The notes: a model not told the origin generated them from the letters alone. A DNA stretch of 64,000 bases from Vanilla planifolia (GCA_023846275.1 JAIUJO010000085.1:712365-776364), one strand, 5' to 3'; numbered from the stretch's first letter, positions 25,512 to 39,509 are shown. Made by a program: numbers and translations.

Positions 25512-25515
<4 letters not shown>

Positions 25516-25543
<28 letters not shown>
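25516..25543 (+). repeat. Perfect (TG)14 run
   Basis: Twenty-eight uninterrupted bases of TG make this the longest clean dinucleotide run I found. It lies about 170 bp inside the resumed GT arm. Confidence 0.95.
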
Positions 25544-25546
<3 letters not shown>

Positions 25547-27435
25547 TCATGTGCATGTGCATATGTGTGTGTGTATTTGTGTTTGTTTTTATATATTTGT
25601 ACATGTGTGCAAGCATGTGCATGTGTGGGTGTGTTTATGTACATGTGTGTGGGTGTGTGCATATGTCCCTCTACATGTGTGTGTATATGAGTATACACAT
25701 TACTTTGTTGGCATGTTCTTGTGAGCATCCATGTATGTGTGCCTATACATGTGTGTGTGTGTGTGTGTGTGTTAGTATGCATTTGTGTGTGGTGTGTGCG
25801 TATGTATAGGCATTAATTCTTGTGTGATTATTTTTGTGTGTGTTTGTGAATATGTGTACATGTATTAGTACTTGTATAAGTGTTTGTAAATGTGTCCATG
25901 TGCTTGTGTGTATATGCATGTGTGTGTGCTTGTGCATGTGTGCTTGCAAACACATTTGTGTATTCGATTGCATGTGTGCACATGTGTGAGTGTTGGTGCA
26001 TAGGTTTTTATTTGTGTGTTTTGGTGTGTTGATGTGTGTGGGTGCTTACATATGTGCATGTGCAAGTTTGTCTGCATGAGTTCATGTGTGTGTGTGTGTG
26101 CAAATGAGCTCTTTTTTGTGTGTTGTTTTGTGTGAAAATGTGTGTATATACATGTGAGCTCATGTGTTAGAGTTTATATGTGTGTTCTTGTGTGTATGTA
26201 CTTGTGTGTGATTGCATATGTGCATCTACTTGTGTGTGTGTGTGTGTGTGCATTTGTTTACTTGTCTATGTACCTATGTGTGCTTGTGTTTCTATGCAAG
26301 TGTTTGTACACATCTGTGTATGTATACATGTGTGTATGTGTGTGTGCATATGTGTGTGTGCATATGTGTATACTATTACATGCATGAGTTCATGTTTGTG
26401 TGCTTTCATGAGCGTGTGTACATGAGTGCACATGTATTTGCATCTGTATACATGTGTATTTGTGTGTGTTTCTATGTATGTGTGTGTGTGCATGCATGTG
26501 TCTGTATATGTGCATGTGAGTGTGTGTATGTGTATGCATGTGTGGTGATGTTAGTGTGTAGGTGCATATAAGTTTGCACCTACATGTTTGTGTGTGTGTA
26601 TTGTTTGTATGCATGTGCATGTGTGTAGTTGTAGTTGTATGCTTGCATACATATATGTTTGTGCCTATGTGTGTATTTGTGTGTGCGTATGTTTGTTTTG
26701 TGTGCATGAACATCTATATGTGTGTGTGTGTATGTGTGCATGCATGCATGTGTTTATGCTTTTGTGTGTGTGAACATGTTTGCATGCATGCATATGTTTG
26801 TTTGTGTGTGTTCCTACTATATATGTATGTGTCTATGTGCATTTGTGTTCAGCTACAATTGTGTGCATGTTTGTGTGTATGTATGTGTGTATTTGTGTGT
26901 GCATAAGTGCATGTGTGTGTTGAGTGCATGCCTACATTTGTGTGTATATGTTTGTATCATTATGTGTATGTGTACATGTGCATGTACATGTGTGTGCATT
27001 TTGTGTAAATGAGTGTTTGTTTATGTGTGTGTGTGTGTGTACATGTGCATATGCATTTACATGTGTGTGTGCATGTTTATGTGCATGCATCCATGCATGT
27101 GTGTATGTGTGTAATTGTATGGGGTGTGTTTGTATGTCTAGGCTTGTGTGAGAATGGGCTTGTCCATGTGTGTATGTGTTTGTGTGTGTATGTATCTGTG
27201 TGTGTATATGCATGTTTATATATGTGAGTATATTTGTGAATGTGGTTGTCAGAGATTATTCATAAGTGCATGTTGATGAGTGTGTGTGAGTGCATGGGCA
27301 TGTGTGTGTGTGTGTGTGCATGCATGTGTGTACATGTGTGTGTGTACATATGAGTGTGTTTGCTTGTGCATGCATATATTTATGCATGTATGTGTGCATG
27401 TGTGTAAATATATATATGTGTGCAATTATGCATGC

Positions 27436-27470
27436 ATGTGTGCCTGTGCCTGTGCCTGTGCCTATGCTTA
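27436..27470 (+). repeat. Short GCCTGT hexamer array
   Basis: Three tandem GTGCCT-type hexamers are followed by variant GCCTAT and GCTTAT units. This is a local slippage product of the TG repeat that introduces CC steps otherwise rare in the arm. Confidence 0.85.
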
Positions 27471-27703
27471 TGCACATGCATGTGTGTGTTTGTGTGTGAA
27501 TGCATGCAAGTGTGTGCATGCACCAGTCTATGTGACGTGTGTGTGTGTGTACATGTATTTACATTTGTTTGTGTCTATATTTTTGTTTGTACTTGTGGAT
27601 CTGTGTGCATCCCTTCTGTGAGTGTATGTGTGTGTGTATATATATATATATATGCATGTGTGTACACTTGTGTGTGCCTATATGCATGCCTATACAAGTG
27701 TAT

Positions 27704-27729
27704 GTGATTGTGTGTGTGTACACAATCAC
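27704..27729. repeat. Perfect inverted repeat (10-bp stem, 6-nt loop)
   Basis: GTGATTGTGT at 27704-27713 is the exact reverse complement of ACACAATCAC at 27720-27729, separated by GTGTGT. Such stems are uncommon in the GT arm because its strands have opposite base composition. It could form a hairpin or cruciform; no function is known. Confidence 0.85.
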
Positions 27730-30291
27730 GTGTATGTGCATGCGTGAGTATGCTTGTGTTAGTATTTGTGTATACAAATGCATGTGTCTGTGCATGAATG
27801 TTTGTGCACATGTGTTTATGTGTGCCTTTGTATGTGTATATTTGTGTGAGTGCAAGTGCATTTGTGTGTTTGTGAGTCTATTTGTGTAAGTTCTTCATTT
27901 GTGCATGTGTGTTTGTGTCAGTATGCATTGTGCATGTGTGTGTATGTGTGTGTGTGTGTGCATGCATATGTATGCATATGTATGTGTGTGCATCTATGTG
28001 TTTTTGTGTATGTGTATGTGTACTTGTGTGTTTTTGGGTGCATGCACATGTGCTTATATGAATGCATTTATTTATGTGTGTGTGTGTATGTGTGTGGATG
28101 CATGTGTGTGTGTGTGCGCATGTGTGTGTGTTATTGTGTGTGTGTGTATCAATTTGCATGTGAGTGGGAGCATACATGCATACACAGACATGTGTTTGTG
28201 CATATTTGTGTGTATGTCATGTGTGCACATGGGTGTGTGGATGTAGTTGTCTGTGATGATGTGTTTTGTGAGTGTGCATGTGTGTTTTGTCCGTGCTTGT
28301 GTGTGTGTTTGTGCATATGCATGTGCATGTGTGTTCTTGTGTGCATGTGGTTTTGTACATGTGCATTATTGTTCACATGCATCTGTGTACCTTTATGTGT
28401 GTTTGTCTATGTACATGTGCATGTGTGCTTTTTTGTGTATTTATGTGTGTGTAAGTGTGCATGTGTTTGTTTATGTGTGTATGTGTGCATGTATGTGCAT
28501 GTGTGTATATGTGTATGTGTTTGTGTGTGTGTCTATTTGTGCATGTTCATATGAGCATATGTGTATGTGCATGGGTGCACAAGCACATGTTCAGGTTCTT
28601 GTGTGTGGGTGTTTGTGTGAGCATCTATGTTTGTCTGCATGAATACTCAATTGTGTTTGTGTGTGCACATAGGCATAATTGTCTTTGTATGCTTGTGCAT
28701 GTGGGTGAATGTGCATGCATGTCTACATCTGTTTGCAAAAGCTACCTTCCATGCATGGGCCAGTGTGTGTGTATGTGTTCATGTATGTGTGTGTAGTCGT
28801 GTGTTTACATTTGTGTGTCTGTGTTTGCATGTGTGGGTGTGTGGATTTGTGTGCATGTATTTGCATGTATGCACATATATGAGTACACTTGGTTGCATAC
28901 ATGCATGGACATGTGAATGTGTGTAATGGTGCATGCTTAAGTGTGTGTGCACGAGTGTGTGTCTATGCATACATTGTGTGCATATATGTGTGTGTATGCA
29001 TATGTATATGTGGGTGCATGTGCATGACGTTTTGTAGGTGTGTCTATGTGTGTGTATGTGTATGCATATGTGTCTGTGTATATGTGTTTGTGTGTATGTC
29101 TATTTGTGTTTGTGCACATAAGTGAATGTGTGTGTGAGTTTGTGCATGTGCGTGTGCATGTGTTGTGTTTGTGCACACGTGTGTGTGGTAATGTGTGTAT
29201 ATGAGAGTGTGCTGTATGTGTATGTTTGTGGGTGTGTATGTGTGAATGTGTGTGTGCATGTTTGCATGCCTGCATGTGTGTGTGTGTGTTTGTATGCATG
29301 AGTTGGCATGAGTAAGTGCATGTGTGTGAAGTGCATGTGTGTTTCTATGTGTGCATGTATATGTGTTTTTTAGGTGTTTGTGTGTGAGTCTGTCTGCATG
29401 TATACACATGTGTATGTGTGTGGGTGCATGTGCATGCATATTCATGTGTGTGTGCATGTGTATGTGTATGTGTTCATGCATGTGTGTGTTTGTGCGAGTG
29501 TGTGTGTATATGTATGTGCATTTGTGTTTGTGTTTGTATGTGAGCGTGAGAGTGTGCACTTGTGGTTGCATATGCTTGTGGGTGTGCATGTATATGGATG
29601 AATGTGTGATTGTGTGCATGAGTGCATGCATCTTTATGTGCATTTGTGTATATGTGCATATAATTATACATGCGTGTGCTTGTGTGTGTGTTCATGTCTA
29701 TTTTCCTATGCATATTCAACTGAGTGTGTACTTTTGCATGTGCATGTGTGTGCATGGGTACACGTGTGTGTGTGTGTGCTTGTGTGCAAGCTTGAGTATA
29801 TACATGCATTAGTGTCCTTTTTTGAGTGTGTATGCATGTGAATGTGAGTGTGTGTGTGTGTGTGCAAGGTTGTGCAGAATTGTGCATGCCTTTATGTGTG
29901 GATGTGCATGTGCTTGTGCATGTGTGTAAGTGTGTATACATGCATGTTTGTGGCTGTGTGCATTTGTGCATGTGTGAATACATGTGTTAGTGTTTGAGTC
30001 TGTATGTATGTACATTTAACTATGTATACATGTGTTTGTGTGAATATTTATATGTATTAGTGTGAGTATGTGTTTGCACATGTTTGTGTGTGCATATGTG
30101 TATGTGTTTATTTGTGTTTGGGTGTGTAGATGTGCATGTGAATTCTTTTGTGTATGTATTCTTGTGTGTATGCATTCATGTGTTTTAGTGTGTGAGTGTG
30201 TGTAGGCACGTGCATATATGCATATTAGTATGCATGTGTTTATGTGTGTCTATGTGTTTGTGTATGCATGAGTGTGTGTATGCATATTAGT

Positions 30292-31539
30292 ATGAAAATA
30301 TTTTTTTAAAAAGAAGCCTTGGAAAATAGATATGATTTTGAAATAATAAATACAAAAAAATATTTTAAATCCTGTCATGGCATCCGCTATTGTGAAACTC
30401 GTACTTACTTTTATTTCTTCAAAATGCGTACTAAATTATCTATGATGATTATTTAGAGCATGATAAGGTAAGTGATCAATAATTAGCTTAAAAGAATGTA
30501 AAATATAGCCTTTTAGACTATTATGTAAATATAAAAAGTGGGGAAAGAAACATGACACATTAAAGCTTGAATTATAGACTATGAAACAAGAATTTGAAAC
30601 CCATAATGCATCTCATAGCAAAATAACCTAGGAACCTATTTAATATTTGTGCAAATGTCAATTTTTGAAAGATCAACAGGATTCTTCTTCAAGTTCATGA
30701 GAATTGATAAATAATGTTACTTTGTTTCCATAAGAAGATAAAGGACTGAAAAATCAGGTTGCTTCTATTAGGAGATTACATGTAAGATACATAAGTGTTT
30801 TTGTAGGACATCATTCTGTAACTTTCTACAAAAATTGAAGAAGACATTCACATGTAAGAGATTCTTTATTTTACAAGTCAATCTTTTTTGTAAAATGCCA
30901 CTCCTAATATCAAAATAAAAATTGATTATTTGTTTGCCAAAAAATGATTATGATGAATAAGCATTCCTTTGCATGGATAACCAAATGATAGATTGAACAT
31001 AAAATAAGAACTAATCTACAAGAACCCTAATTAGCTTGCATTTCCAATTCTAAAACTTAAATGTTTCCCTTTGTTGATATGTCTCTAGTAAGAAATAAAA
31101 AGGGCAAGTTGGATCTAAATAATGGTTGTACAATAACTTTGAGTTCCCAATGAAAAACTTAGATAGTCGTTTGCAACACACATGATAAAAGATAGAGGAA
31201 AACACTTGAGCTTAGAAACATACGATGCTTGATTTTTTGTTGTAGGAGAAAACTTTGCAAAATGAGACAACAAGTGAAAGAATAGGCATCTCTACTGTCC
31301 TTTTGCTGATGGAGTATTTCATAATGAAAGTTCAAGACAAAATGGACTTAGAGTTAGACAACTCTATAAAAAATGATATAATGTGATATTTCGTACATCA
31401 CAATACTTCTTTTTGGGAGGATGCGAATATAATTTTTCGTAAGGTATAGAAATGATAATATTTATGCTATAAATTTTGATAATGAAATATTTTAAAATTC
31501 TTGTTTGAGGAAATAAGTAGAATTAGTCAATTTTATAGC
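30292..31539. other. AT-rich core, left part, nothing recognised
   Basis: This is AT-rich sequence with dense stops on both strands and no RNA gene or conserved motif. Because it lies directly upstream of a copia integrase remnant on the plus strand, it may be the decayed gag/protease part of the same element, but nothing in the sequence shows that directly. Confidence 0.5.
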
Positions 31540-31900
31540 ATAGAATATTAGGACACTCAAGTTCAACTACAATATGAAAGTCATGGATTTTCCACTAAAA
31601 TAAAGGATTGTCCACTTTGATTCTTGCCCAATAGGAAAACATCAATAAAATCCTTTTTAAGTTCTTGAATGTATGAAAAAATACATAACCTTTAGAGTTT
31701 GTTCATATTGATTTTTTTGGACCTAAGTGGCTAATATAAGTTAAAATAATGACAACTTTATTTTAGTCAAGGGTAATATAAGATATACCTTAGAATTATT
31801 TTTGAAAAACAAGAATAAAGCATTTGAAGTGTTTAGATGATTAGTAAAACGTAATATAATTTGAAAAGGTACTACTTCTAAGTAGGATAATTATTTATTA
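31540..31900 (+). mobile_element. Ty1/copia integrase fossil
   Basis: Short plus-strand stretches match the usual order of copia integrase. First comes text resembling the C-x-x-G-K linker before the integrase core near 31622-31640. Next is PLEFVHIDFFGP at 31689-31724, equivalent to the family PLE-x-VH-x-D-x-x-GP motif. Then comes KNKNKAFEVF at 31805-31834, equivalent to the family LK-x-KSE-x-FE-x-F segment. Spacing between the motifs fits the family. The copy is broken many times and far decayed. Flanking domains (protease, reverse transcriptase, RNase H) were not convincingly seen. It is clearly older than the solo LTR at 39.5-40.6 kb. Confidence 0.65.
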
Positions 31901-34900
31901 TAAAAAGTAATTTGAAAATTAAAATTTTAAAGCATTTTCCAAAGAATTATGCACAAAGCCATTTTTTTCATTAGCTTATTCTCATTTTTAATGAAATATT
32001 ATTTTATTAATTGATGGTGCTACCACATTACATTATTAATTTAACATGTTATTATTGTTGTCACATCATTCTACACAAGGGTTAAGATCCTAAACATATT
32101 AGTTACATACTAACCTACATCTCACAAATGAAAGAATAGATAGATGAGAGAGCACTAATGTAAATGTCAACTATAAATTATAGAACCACAATGTATTAGT
32201 ACAATGGAGTACTTGTCTAAATAACATTAAGTTTATATCATTAAAGAATGAAAATGATATTGACCTCTTAAATAAAGAAAATCGAATGAACAGTATGCGA
32301 AAAAATTTCTACATTAATGGTGTACACAAGGATGCAATCCATTTTAAAAGCATTGATTAGACAATTTAATTTCAATTTGAGGCACATGGTGAAAATGAAT
32401 TGTTGTGATAAGTGGTGCAAAGATTAGTAACTTTGAAGGGACATATATTTTAGAAGTTAGAGACATACTCATTTGATGGGCTTCAAATAGGAATGATGCT
32501 AAAAGCATCACATACATATTAAAATAAACCACCAATGTGACAAAAAATTAATAAATATTCCCAAAATTAGGGTGAAGCATTGTCCAATATATAGATAATA
32601 GAAAACATTGTACATGTCCATGATAGCCTAATTGTAGTTATGGATTTGAATATCATCATTCTTATCATCCTGTTTGATCACACTTTTGGTCTTGTATGAC
32701 ATTCAGATGTAGGGCAATCATGATTTTTCAACAGTTAGTGATGACCCTACATTCTTGGTTATGAAGTTCTATTCATCTAATATAAATACCTTTGCTTGTC
32801 TAATTGATTTTTCAAGATTTCATGTCCTTTTTCTTCTTTATCTAAAATGTTATTCATTCTAAATAATTGCATGATGATCAGCAAATTTTTTTGATGACTT
32901 TATTGTTTTCACATGCCTATAATTTTGCATTTGTCTTAACCATATCTCAGTATCAAATTTCATTATTTTTTATTGTCTAAATAGATTCTCCATTATGAGA
33001 ATATTGATGGTCATTGTGGCCATTCTCACACATTATGCTCTGGCTTTCTCCATGATTTATTAAGAGTTTGCACATGATTTGCTTCTTCCTCTTATTGACT
33101 TCTAATTGGTAGAGGTACTATCAACTGTGGCATTTTCTTGAGCATAAGTTTTAGTTGTCTTTAATATATTAATTGATAACATGTGTTCCTACTAACAACA
33201 TTGACTACAATGTAGAGGAAGATTATTGTATAAAATATTCTACCAAAAATTCAATTAACAAGTTGACTTCAATGCATACTATTTCAACACATGGTTGAGT
33301 TAAACATAATATTTTGACATCAATTTTTAGTGGCTTTCCAATTACAAACGCAATTGAATACAATGCTACCTTTTTAAATGAATGGATAGATAAGTGTTAT
33401 CAAGACAATTAGATGTGAAAAGTGATGGTTCTATATTAATTTGTACCCTAGGCAATATTTAAAGATGCGCATTTCGAAGTCACCTATGTTCCATGATTTG
33501 TGTAATCAGTAGTGGAGGAAGTCGTGAGCCATATCAGATCTAATAAGAGTTTATATGTTCTCCAAAGAAAAATTTTTAACTTCACTCAAAAAATCTTTTG
33601 TTTTACTACTTTCCACACAGATTCCACGATAACCCACTTGCATCACAATTTAACTATTAGAGTGTGTTTGATTGCATTACCACCTTCTTGATTTCAACTT
33701 CCTTAAATATTATTTTTTGTTCACCATATATATGGTGGGTAATTTAATTATAATTGTGTTTTGCTCAATTAGACCACCAAGCAATTCTATAATATATGAT
33801 TAAGAGAGGGAATTCCCCATAAACATGTCATTGTACATATCCTTGGAAAGAATGACCAAGTGTTAATAATTGGGATTTTGGTGTGCTTCTGAATGATGTT
33901 AATGTTTGATTCATTACTATGTCCATTGGTGCCTCTCCCTTAATTTCATGGAAGGTTTGCTTGCTTTAGTTCACTATGGTAAATAAAAATTTAAAAGTTC
34001 ATTGATTTTTCAACATCTATAGCCATCACCCATGATCCATCTCAAGTTACCCAATTTTTAAAATCCTTCATCTATTGTCAACTGAAAATTACCTATCATC
34101 ATTATGCTATAATCATAATAAAAATAAATAAGTAAAAAGAAATAATAGAACAAGAAAAGACATCATAAGGGCTCTATTGCGTCAATATAACTTTCTTAAG
34201 TACCTTTGGTGTAAAAACATAAACATAACCTAAACTTTTTACATTAAATTTCAATGCGACAATTTATTGTGGTGACCACAAATTTATTATGGAATAAAAA
34301 AATGTCAAAAATTCCTTATCATAAGGAGTTTAGCTTAGGTGCTACACATTAATATATCATATTTAACAAAAACTTGTTTTTGCTTAGCACAATTAATGAG
34401 GAAACAAATGGGCTGATGAATAATGAGATGGTTGATAAATGTAAAATGGGTGTTCGCACATCTCGAAGATGACATATCTAATCCAATGGATTTTCCTAAT
34501 CACAATTAGTGATTGAAACTAAATAATTCCTATACCACAAAAAGGAGAAACTTCAAAACAATTAGTGATCAACCATTCGAATTGATCATGGGTTTTCATA
34601 AAACATCATTCTAGTTAGTCAATATTATTGAATGGTGGAGTCCTTGGAGATTTTTGGAGGAGCTTACTTGAGTCAATCTTTTGTAGAGTAGTAAACAACT
34701 CAAGTGTCTGATCTCTAATTAGAATAAAGACAAGTACAAATTTTAAAGGGGATCTTGAAATCATTTGTGAGGAGGAAATTGGAAAGATGGTAGCTAATTT
34801 TAGGTTTGAACTAATTAGATAATTTTCATTTAGGATATCTATCATGGAATTCATATGAAATGCTTTTCAATGATTGGGTTTTAAAATATGGTCAAATTTT

Positions 34901-37900
34901 GTTCTTAAGAAAATTGATGCAATTCGCTCTAACCTAATATAAAATATTACTTCCTCCATTGCATGTTCCATAGGTCTTGGAATGTTCATGAATTCTTGAT
35001 GAGTGTTTTATATTTGAATGTAGAATTTCACCTCAACGCTGAGTCATCACTTGCTTCTTTCTTGATTTAGTTAGAGAACATATTTATACGCATATTTCAC
35101 AATGCAATAAAACAATCATATTAGGGAAACAACAAAAGGTGTATGCCTCTACTTTGAATTTAGTTCAACCATATGTTGTTAGGCTTTGTGTCCAAATGAA
35201 TTTTCTTAAGGAACACTCCAAATCCAGTAGAATTACTCAAAATGGTATCAACATTCCTTGATCTTGTTAAAAGATCCAATTTGGCAACCTACCACTTTAT
35301 TGTAGCCAATGTTTGAAATTATGTTGTAAGGAACAAACCTATAAGCATAATAGAACAAAACAAGAAACACAAGGAAAAAGTGTTGTAAATAATCCTCCTA
35401 TTAGCCAGTAAGATCAACAAAGAGATAAGGACCCCAATGTGTAATCCATTAGAAAATTAACTACTAAATTTTAGGACCATGTAGACATATGATTTCATTC
35501 TCAATATTACATTCAATAAACGATTTTTTCATTAGAGGATTTGTCAATTTAATGTTATATGTCACTCGAAAAGAACACTACATACAAACTTTGTTTCAAT
35601 CAATTTGAGATTTAGAATGCAACTCGTGAAGATAATGGATTATTATTATATCTAAAAATAATAGCTCGACAAAAAACACGATATCCACTAGAAATTAAAC
35701 TATTAAAAAAGTTTAGGACAAAATTTCATGTAGAAGGAATAAAATCAAGTGAAATCTTTACTGAACATGATTGGTTTACTTCTTTTTGATAAAAATATCA
35801 AATAAGAGAGCAAAGAATGGTACTGAGCAATGCAATGGTTTGAAAGAAATTTTAAGAATTATTAGAATAATATGAATTAATAAAAAATAATAAGTATACA
35901 ATGTTATTATATTTATCATTAAGGGAGTACAAAACCCTAAACCTTTTCTTAAAACAAATATATTACTTAACTAATGAAATAGTGCTAATTTCTTTGCTTG
36001 GACAGATGGTTCTTGTTTAGAAATTATGTAATTTAACAATTACTCAATGTTATACACATGGCATAATTAATTAGTCTTACAAAGTTTTGGTACTATTTAA
36101 ACATATCATCCAATGCATTACTCTACCTATGGGTTATTAAATGTCTCCATCCATCTACATGTAATTAGAAAAGATCATCAATGAACTTCTAATTTCAAAA
36201 TTATTTCTAGAAAATGTACAAGAGCTCAAAGAAGTTTTTTTTGTAGAGAATGTATGACAAATTTGCAAAAAACCAAGAAGTCTCATGGCTCATTAAGAGA
36301 GGATTTTAATGTTATTGTACTTATACTTGAATACAAGGAGCTTCAACTCCTAATGTTATTGCAATTAATAGATTTATAGATTGCTAAAATCAATTTAGAA
36401 TATTTGAACCCTACTCAGGGTTTCTACCTTTACCTAGGATTGGAAAACAAAAGATAAATTGGTATGGAAGAATTTTGATAAGTTGGCAAATAAAGATTCT
36501 TGAAGCTAACTCAATTGAAATTGTTGAACATTTTTGTTGAGTGGTGTTAATTCTTTATGCTCCTTTGCTTCACCTTTAATTGATGTACATCTCTCAATAC
36601 ATGCAATTTAAGTTCAAAAACATGTGGGTAGCACATTATAGTTTTTATGAAGTGGTAGAAAATAAATGTGTAATTCTTACACATCAAACTAAAATGTAGG
36701 CTTTATCATTGAAAAGTAAAGGTCTTAATGAATACCTAAAGTAATGTAATATAAGATTTCATGTAGTTTAAAAATTTTAAGAGTGTAAATGAATAAGTAG
36801 GAATTAGAGTAAAGCAATTCCTAGAATGTGGCATAGAGGAGGATAAGATAAAGTTCAAATGTGGCTAATCAACAACTTTTGGAAGAAGTAAGATATGATG
36901 AAATTTATTGAAGCCAAACCTAATAGAAATAAGGCTAAAAGAATTCAATTAAATAAAAAAATTCATGCTTCGCAAAAAACAATATGACAAAGCTTCACAT
37001 TAATGATATTAAAGACTATTATGGCCTTAAGATGTTAGGTCCAGAGTATTTACAAGATGCTGTTGTACAACAATTTAAAGAGTTCCTTCCCACAAAATAG
37101 AAATTTACTAATGAAGAAGCTATAAATTTTATTTAGCAACTAATCACTATAAATGTGAGACAATTTCCAACTAAAAATATAGACTTCGACTAGCTTCATC
37201 ATGTGGTTATCCAAATGGACAAAGATAGTGTTACAGGTCCATACAACTTTAATAAAATATTCATAACCAAACAACGAAACTTTTTTTTCTTTAGATGTTA
37301 GGGTTGCTATGCAAATTTTAGTCTAATTTAGTTCCATTTGTCAACAAAGTTTAGCACATTGGTTAGAAATCTTATGAATAGAACATGGATATCAATCATA
37401 ATAAATGGTTATCCACTTAGATATCTTCAACTAGAAAGTGGCTTAATGATACTCTAATTTCCCCACAATTTCTCTTCATTGCAAAGTATGTTTTCTAAGA
37501 ATTTTAAAACGATTTTTCTAAGAGGAGAAAAATGGCAGAAAGATCGGTGAGCCACTTGCGGAAAATGAAATCAAGACAAGGAAACTGACTAATACTTTCC
37601 AAGCATCCTTAGTAGAAAAAATTTGAACCTACTAATATACAAGTTCTTTAGTGTAGAATTATTGATAGCTAAAACTTTTTATGGGAAGTAGAAGCAAAAT
37701 AAAGCTATTGCATGTTGGATCAAGGAGAAAAAGAGACTTAATATTAGCTTTTGCATAAAAATCCCTTGTTAATAAGGAAGTCCATTAGAAATTGGGCAAT
37801 GGTGTTAACTTAGCTATCAAATCAAGTTGCAATGAAACAAGGAGAAAGTTCTTTGAGAAGATCTGAAGAAAAAGAAATTGGAATTAGAAAATTACAACAA

Positions 37901-39509
37901 AGATAGTGATGCTTTTTAGTATCTACATAATTTTTCTCTTCCTTTGTCAGATCAATTGAAAAGAATTATTATTCAACATGCCTACAAATGCCACGACTAC
38001 TCTGATGAGATTACTATCAATCTTGCAATAACTAAATGGTTTGTAGCATAACATATTTTAGACATATATGGTGAAAAATTAGGCATACATGTTATGATTA
38101 ATCAAAGAATTAGTTGTCTAATAAATCAATACTGGCAAAGTATTAAAGGTTGTTTAGCTAAACATGATGTTATTGTGCTAATACCTCTCTTAATATGAGA
38201 ATTGAATAAAAAATGATAGTAATTCAAAATAAAGTTGGTAATATTCAAGCTTTTACAATGCTTTCCCTATTGTATAGACAAAGTGGATGAATGAAATATT
38301 TGTGTCGTTTAGTTTACTTTCTCCATTCTAATTAATGATTTTTAGGATTTATGAAAGGATCTATTGGAATTCCACCCAAATGAATGCAATCATGGAAACT
38401 ATACATGGAGTTTATGAAGAAAACCAAGCCATTGTTGTAAGAATCATTAGAAACAAGAATTTTAATATGCTAGAAGTGTTTGCTAAATTTGTTGGTTCAA
38501 ATTTAGCATTATAAACTTTTTTTTGAATCATCAAAGGTATGAAATTGTTGTTGAACTAAAAATTCTTGGAGGTTTTCAATCATCTTGAATGAATTTGTTT
38601 AATATAAATGCCAACAAGTATGACAATATGATGTTATATTATTCCAAATAAAAACCAATTGATAAAGTTGATTGCTAAGCATCTCTCATTTACTTGGAAT
38701 AGCATTCTAAAGTAGAAAGACAACAATGCAAGCCCTTGCACAATTGTTGGTGAAAGTAAGAAAATTACAAGAAATGAAAAGTATATTCGTTGTTAACATA
38801 TACATGGTTGTCATAACAAAAGTGAAAGAAAAAAATACCATACATAACAATATTATACAAGTTCAAATGTTTAATTGTGTGGGATAAATAAAAAAATGAA
38901 TTTGAAATAAATGATGAAGTTTAGAATGTTCTAGCTTCGCAAAGTATGTCTGTCATCATGGACTTCATAACTTTCCAATTCTGGTCACCTCATTTTATAG
39001 ATAAGTTTCCCTCAGTTTTTATGACAATAATTTGTCTTGGTATGCTAGTGCATCTCTGGGTACTATTCTTATTATTTGATCATTAGCTAAGGACCCTTTT
39101 ATTTTTGCTTATTATGTCATTCATGAAGTTAATTTGACTCAAACATTTCATCGTAATACTCTAATGCCAGAATAAGCACTAGATTGGACTCATTTTATTT
39201 GACCAATACAATTTGAGCTCTTCATAGCACTTTGCCAATTTACCAGAGATGTATGAATGTAATTTAATATTCATTGAGGCACTTATTTGTGCTCAAATGA
39301 ATTCATCAATGTACTCCCATGAGAAGCCACTAGTATTATACAAATCAATATCTCTTTGATCTAATGTGATGTAGATTTGTTTCTACATTAGACAAATATA
39401 GCGAAATACACTAGCTTATCCTTTTGCATGCAAGTTGTTGTTTGCACACTACATAATCAACAAGTATAATGTGGTGTCCCAATAAAGGTATGGTACATTG
39501 TACCACACT
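31901..39509. other. AT-rich core, middle part: unrecognised, probably transposon debris
   Basis: There are about 7.6 kb of AT-rich DNA with short open frames only. The longest minus-strand frames (32344-32535, 63 codons; 34615-34854, 79 codons) look like chance frames with no recognisable domain, signal peptide or codon pattern. No tRNA, rRNA, CRISPR or tandem array was seen. Some stretches between 36.8 and 38.5 kb read like degraded coding sequence on the plus strand but could not be assigned to a family. A 15-bp palindrome-like site lies at 39491-39505, just outside the solo LTR. Confidence 0.5.

Larger units (their letters stand above)
25347..30291 (+). repeat. Degenerate alternating YR (TG/CATG) repeat, left arm part 2
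   Basis: The composition is the same as 1-19672 and in the same sense (G/T-rich plus strand). It is read as the continuation of one array interrupted by the 5.7-kb insertion. It contains a perfect (TG)14 at 25516-25543, a TA run near 27637-27652, four GCCTGT-type hexamers near 27440-27465 and a perfect short inverted repeat at 27704-27729. The open frames here (up to about 230 codons) are compositional, not genes. It ends sharply at GCATATTAGTATGAAAATA, where AT-rich DNA starts. Confidence 0.93.

Noticed and set aside
32344-32535. 63-codon minus-strand frame
   Set aside because: Short, low-complexity context, nothing recognisable; expected by chance in a 9-kb stretch.
33000-33060. Minus-strand text reminiscent of a C-x-x-C...GHN zinc knuckle near 33020-33040
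   Set aside because: Only a partial match (CENGHND-like) with no second cysteine pair in the right place; not strong enough to call a gag remnant.
34615-34854. 79-codon minus-strand frame in the AT-rich core
   Set aside because: Chance-length frame in AT-rich DNA, no domain, no promoter or partner gene.
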